Shown here piece by piece: positions 32,932 to 35,544 of a DNA stretch of 35,544 bases. Source of the stretch: JADLEX01 sp964586775 (lineage in GTDB: Bacteria; Lernaellota; Lernaellaia; JACKCT01); contig CAZPJD010000088.1 of assembly GCA_964586775.1 (NCBI GenBank), positions 1 through 35,544 on the forward strand, written 5' to 3'. Each line of letters opens with the position of its first letter. The first letter of the stretch is position 1. Both the position numbers and the translations under genes were made by a program. The notes below the pieces were generated by a model. It had not been told where the DNA came from. It was given only the letters and a program-made list of their open reading frames with translations, and made no database searches.

Positions 32932-32959
32932 ATAGTTCACCACGTCCCTGGAGGTTTCG

Positions 32960-33883
32960 ATGCAGACCCGATCGCTGACCGCACTCCTGATCCTGATACT
33001 CTCCTTCGCCACCGCGACGTCGGTCACGGCCTGCGCCGGAGATGACGACGATGACGATTCCGCTGCCGTCGATGACGACGCGGATGACGACGCGGATGAC
33101 GATGCCGATGACGACACGGATGACGACGCGGATGACGATACCGATGACGACACCGATGACGACAGCGACGACGACACCGGCGACGACGACACCGGCTCGC
33201 CCTACGAGGCGTGGATGAAGTTGGACGACTTCGTAAGTGGCGATACCGTTGTCGGGGCGACCTGCGAACTCATCAACGACGACGCTTCCTCGATGGATCC
33301 GCCGGTGACCGTGACCTCGAACGAAGAAGGTTGGTGCGTCTTCGGGTTCGACGCCGAGGTCGAGACCTACTCGGTCAAGATCATGGCGGCCGGTTATCGA
33401 GACATGTACGTCTTTCACAACGTCGCGCGCCCGACCGACGAAGAGGGCCACCACTGGGGTTACGTGTTCGGCCTGATCTCTCCGGCGACCGAGAGCGCCG
33501 TGGCGATTCTGCTCGGCGTGACCGTGGACGACGCCAAGGGGCACATGATCGGCCGCGCCCTGTGGATCCGCACCGTTCCGACGGTGGCCGAGGGTCTGGG
33601 CGAGGGCATCGGCTGCGCCGAGGTGTCGCCCGAGGAGGGATCGCTGTTCTACGTGGACGCTTCGGGCTATCCGAGCGACGTGCGCTCGTCCACCGACCCG
33701 GCGCAGGGGTCTTGGGTGGACGTGAACGTTGAACCGGGAGCGTATACGATTTCAGCCGACGCCGACGGGAACGTCGAGGACTCGGGCGAGGTGCTGATCT
33801 TTGCCGGGAGCTATACCTCGGTGTTGATCGGGTATCATGAAGCGGAGTACGCCGACAACCCGACCGCAGACGGCTGCCTGTAA
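32960..33883 (+). CDS. Asp-tethered lipoprotein with carboxypeptidase-regulatory-like domains
   Basis: A 307-residue lipoprotein. The start at 32960 has GGAGG. The signal peptide ends SVTAC, and the residues after the cysteine go straight into AGDDDDDDS and DDD-X repeats (33045-33195) to about residue 75. The rest contains beta-sandwich units typical of carboxypeptidase regulatory/CNA-B-like domains: VVGATCELINDD, WCVFGFDAEVETYSVKIMAAGY, and EPGAYTISADADG with a second copy-like strand order. Such domains bind or stiffen surface structures, with no enzyme motif here. It is followed by a good terminator. Confidence 0.7.
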   Translation: MQTRSLTALLILILSFATATSVTACAGDDDDDDSAAVDDDADDDADDDADDDTDDDADDDTDDDTDDDSDDDTGDDDTGSPYEAWMKLDDFVSGDTVVGATCELINDDASSMDPPVTVTSNEEGWCVFGFDAEVETYSVKIMAAGYRDMYVFHNVARPTDEEGHHWGYVFGLISPATESAVAILLGVTVDDAKGHMIGRALWIRTVPTVAEGLGEGIGCAEVSPEEGSLFYVDASGYPSDVRSSTDPAQGSWVDVNVEPGAYTISADADGNVEDSGEVLIFAGSYTSVLIGYHEAEYADNPTADGCL

Positions 33884-33905
33884 GACGAACGAAATCGCAA
33901 ACGTG

Positions 33906-33942
33906 CGGCGGCTCTTCCTTCGGAAGGGGCCGCCGTTTCTTC
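33906..33942 (+). terminator. Rho-independent terminator after the lipoprotein gene
   Basis: A CGGCGGC/GCCGCCG outer stem continues into a CTTCC/GGAAG inner stem, with a small bulge and a TTC loop, followed by a T-rich run (TTTCTT). Confidence 0.75.
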
Positions 33943-33944
33943 GT

Positions 33945-33976
33945 TTGACATCGGCGCGCCTCGTGCACACTTTAAT
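33945..33976 (+). promoter_or_regulatory. Candidate promoter of the nitroreductase gene
   Basis: A perfect TTGACA (33945-33950) is followed after 20 bases by TTTAAT (33971-33976). The spacer is long, so it is uncertain. It lies between the terminator and the ATG at 34002. Confidence 0.35.
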
Positions 33977-34001
33977 GGCGACGCACAAAAGGACCTCGAC
34001 C

Positions 34002-34592
34002 ATGACCGAACCCGCCGCAAACCCCCGCCGCCCCGAGGCGAACGTCGACCCCCGGTTCCTCGACCGCTGGTCGCCGCGTTCATTCGCGGACGAACCGATT
34101 TCCGACGACCACGTGCGTGCGCTCTTTGAGGCCGCGCGTTGGGCGCCGTCGGCGGGAAACTCGCAGCCGTGGATATTCGTCTTCGCGCGAAGCGACGAAG
34201 ACCGCGCCCGTTTCACCGCCGCACTGAACCCCGGCAATCAGAAGTGGGCAGGGCGCGCGCCGCTGCTCGTCTTCGTTCTCGCGCGCAAGACCAGCGAACG
34301 CAGCGGCAAGCCGCTCACGCACCACTGGTTCGACGCGGGGGCCGCGTGGATGTCGCTGGCGCTGCAGGCGCGCGCCTCGGGCCTGTTCGCGCACGCCATG
34401 GGCGGGTTCGATCGGGAGAAGGCGTACGAGGCGACCGGCGCGTCGGCGAGCGATTACGACGTGATCGCGGCCATCGCGGTGGGCCGCCGCGACGATCCCG
34501 CGAAGCTGCCCGACGAAGATCTGCGCGAGCGCGAGAAGCCGAACGAAAGAAAGGCGCTCGCCGAGATCATGCGCGAGGGAAAAATCCGATGA
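34002..34592 (+). CDS. Nitroreductase-family FMN flavoprotein
   Basis: A 196-residue cytosolic flavoenzyme. The start at 34002 has AAAAGGA upstream. FMN-contact patterns are RSFADEPI near the N-terminus, FEAARWAPSAGNSQPWIFV (Arg, Ser, Asn contacts), and GGFDREKAYEATG with the following AAIAVGRRDD strand. Enzymes of this family reduce nitro, quinone or dehalogenation substrates with NAD(P)H. The short length suits the compact subfamily. The substrate is unknown. Confidence 0.85.
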   Translation: MTEPAANPRRPEANVDPRFLDRWSPRSFADEPISDDHVRALFEAARWAPSAGNSQPWIFVFARSDEDRARFTAALNPGNQKWAGRAPLLVFVLARKTSERSGKPLTHHWFDAGAAWMSLALQARASGLFAHAMGGFDREKAYEATGASASDYDVIAAIAVGRRDDPAKLPDEDLREREKPNERKALAEIMREGKIR

Positions 34593-34718
34593 AATTTATT
34601 TCATGAGTCGCCCCGGAAAATCGCCTTAACTCATTGAAAACGCTGGACAATATGGGTTAGTTGTGCCAGCTTTTTTCTCCGGGAATCGGGCATATCCACC
34701 CACAAAACCCGGTGAAAG

Positions 34719-34880
34719 ATGACGCCGAAACAGACCCCGCCGCTCTCGGATTTCGACCTCTACCGCAGCCATTTCGACCAGATTTTGAACCGGCGGCACG
34801 AGCTGATCCTGCTCGGCAAGGCCCTCGACTGGTCGGTCCCTTTGACTTCGCCGGACACCCCGATTATGCACCGAGGCTGA
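34719..34880 (+). pseudogene. Truncated IS5-like transposase N-terminus
   Basis: An ATG at 34719 opens PPLSDFDLYRSHFDQI, LNRRHELILLG and KALDW, the usual start of IS5/ISL2-group transposases. After the tryptophan the frame slips: the peptide becomes nonsense and stops at 34880. No catalytic residues remain, so it is a fragment. Confidence 0.6.
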
Positions 34881-34908
34881 CGTCCTCTATAAATTCTCAG
34901 GGCATGCT

Positions 34909-34939
34909 TTGACTGGGTGTTTAGAGCGTTTTAAATAAT
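34909..34939 (+). promoter_or_regulatory. Promoter-like sequence before the IS630 relic
   Basis: TTGACT (34909-34914) and AATAAT (34934-34939) or TAAATA three bases earlier, with 19- and 17-base spacing, lie in an AT-rich patch 40-70 bases before the transposase ATG. This fits a native IS630 promoter. Confidence 0.35.
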
Positions 34940-34978
34940 ACTGTGGCCTTCGTTTGGCATCTGTGCCATTCGAAGGGG

Positions 34979-35544
34979 ATGGAGACCCTATCGTTGGATT
35001 TGCGGGAGCGGATTTTTGCCGCGTACGACCGTGGCGACAGGACGCGATCGGCGTGCCGTGCACGTCGCAGGCCGTCCATTACGTACTTCAGAGGACGGAC
35101 CTGCCTTTAAAAAAAAGACGCTCCGGCCGGCCGAGCTGAATCCACCGGACATTCGATTGGGCCGCGTCCGGTGGCGAAGGGCCGTAACGGCGCGCAGGCG
35201 CCGTGGGTCCTGGACGGCCCCATGGACGGAGCCGCCTTCGCCGTGTGGGCCGAGCAGGTCCTCGCGCCGACCCTCAACCACGGAGACATCGTCGTGATGG
35301 ACAACCTGTCCGTCCACAAAAATCAGCTGGCACGGGACGCCATCGAGGCCGCGGGAGCGACGGGAAGGGATCTTCCGCCTTACAGTCCCGACCTCAATCC
35401 CCTCGAAAAGATGTGGAGCAAGGTCAAAGCCCATCTCCGCAAAGCCAAAGCGCGAACACCCGACGATTTTTGTCAGGCCATCGGCGACGCCATGGCCGCC
35501 GTTTCGCTCCAAGACATCAAAAACCGGTTCGCCTCGTGTGGCTA
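34979..35544 (+). pseudogene. Degenerate IS630-family transposase, running to the window edge
   Basis: The ATG at 34979 opens METLSLDLRERIFAAYDRGD, the IS630 helix-turn-helix start. The matching frame then shifts: AIGVPCTSQAVHYVLQR and LPLKKRRSGRPS continue in frame +1 and stop near 35139. The rest of the domain up to about 35195 is missing, including the first catalytic Asp. From 35198 the original frame resumes with APWVLDGPMDG, VMDNLSVHK (second Asp) and LPPYSPDLNPLEKMWSKVK (Glu), to the family end SCGY. At least two lesions make it inactive. The final codons lie beyond the window. Confidence 0.85.

Noticed and set aside
32712..32959. AT-rich gap checked for a tRNA or riboswitch
   Set aside because: No cloverleaf or conserved riboswitch core could be recognised by eye; only the palindrome and promoter-like patches remain.

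Overview
The window is GC-rich chromosomal DNA from a Gram-negative bacterium. Exported lipoproteins, an outer-membrane beta-barrel, DapL-type lysine synthesis and decarboxylase genes fit an uncultured deltaproteobacterial-grade lineage (Myxococcota, Desulfobacterota or a relative). That placement is inference. I see no rRNA, tRNA, CRISPR array or phage module. Transposase relics lie at both edges: the end of an IS3-type gene at the left, and IS5-like and IS630-like wrecks at the right.

Layout. 1-3.75 kb: IS3 end, dapL and a soluble four-PAS histidine kinase (minus strand). 3.9-9 kb (plus): a large lipoprotein whose C-terminal half reads like a two-barrel BPI/LBP protein, a small exported acidic-tail protein and a glycosyltransferase. 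9-13.5 kb (minus): a two-gene operon for a PKD lipoprotein and a GH2 glycosidase. 13.6-15.2 kb (minus): dapA-marC. 15.4-17 kb (plus): a PlsC acyltransferase overlapping a GNAT gene. 17.1-23.1 kb (minus): sodA, a lipoprotein overlapping a prenyl synthase gene, DUF1499, a Thr/Asp-rich metalloprotease and a beta-barrel protein. 23.2-24.9 kb (plus): a glycosidase-like lipoprotein. 24.9-31 kb (minus): a carboxyltransferase operon with one biotin carrier, tatA with a tiny membrane protein, a propeller-like exported protein and a possible SCP2-like protein. 31.4-34.6 kb (plus): purA, a lipoprotein and a nitroreductase.

The unifying theme is nine exported proteins carrying long Asp tracts, mostly repeats of DDD plus one of T, A, S or D. 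In four the tract follows a lipobox cysteine at the N-terminus. In five it is at the C-terminus, and four of those end exactly in Cys-Gly-X. Two operons pair an N-terminally tethered lipoprotein with a downstream C-terminally tailed protein. This looks like a surface-display scheme with two interchangeable tether positions. Together with the BPI-like lipoprotein it is the most novel content here. The housekeeping genes (dapL, dapA, purA, sodA, prenyl synthase, tatA, carboxyltransferases) are ordinary by sequence.
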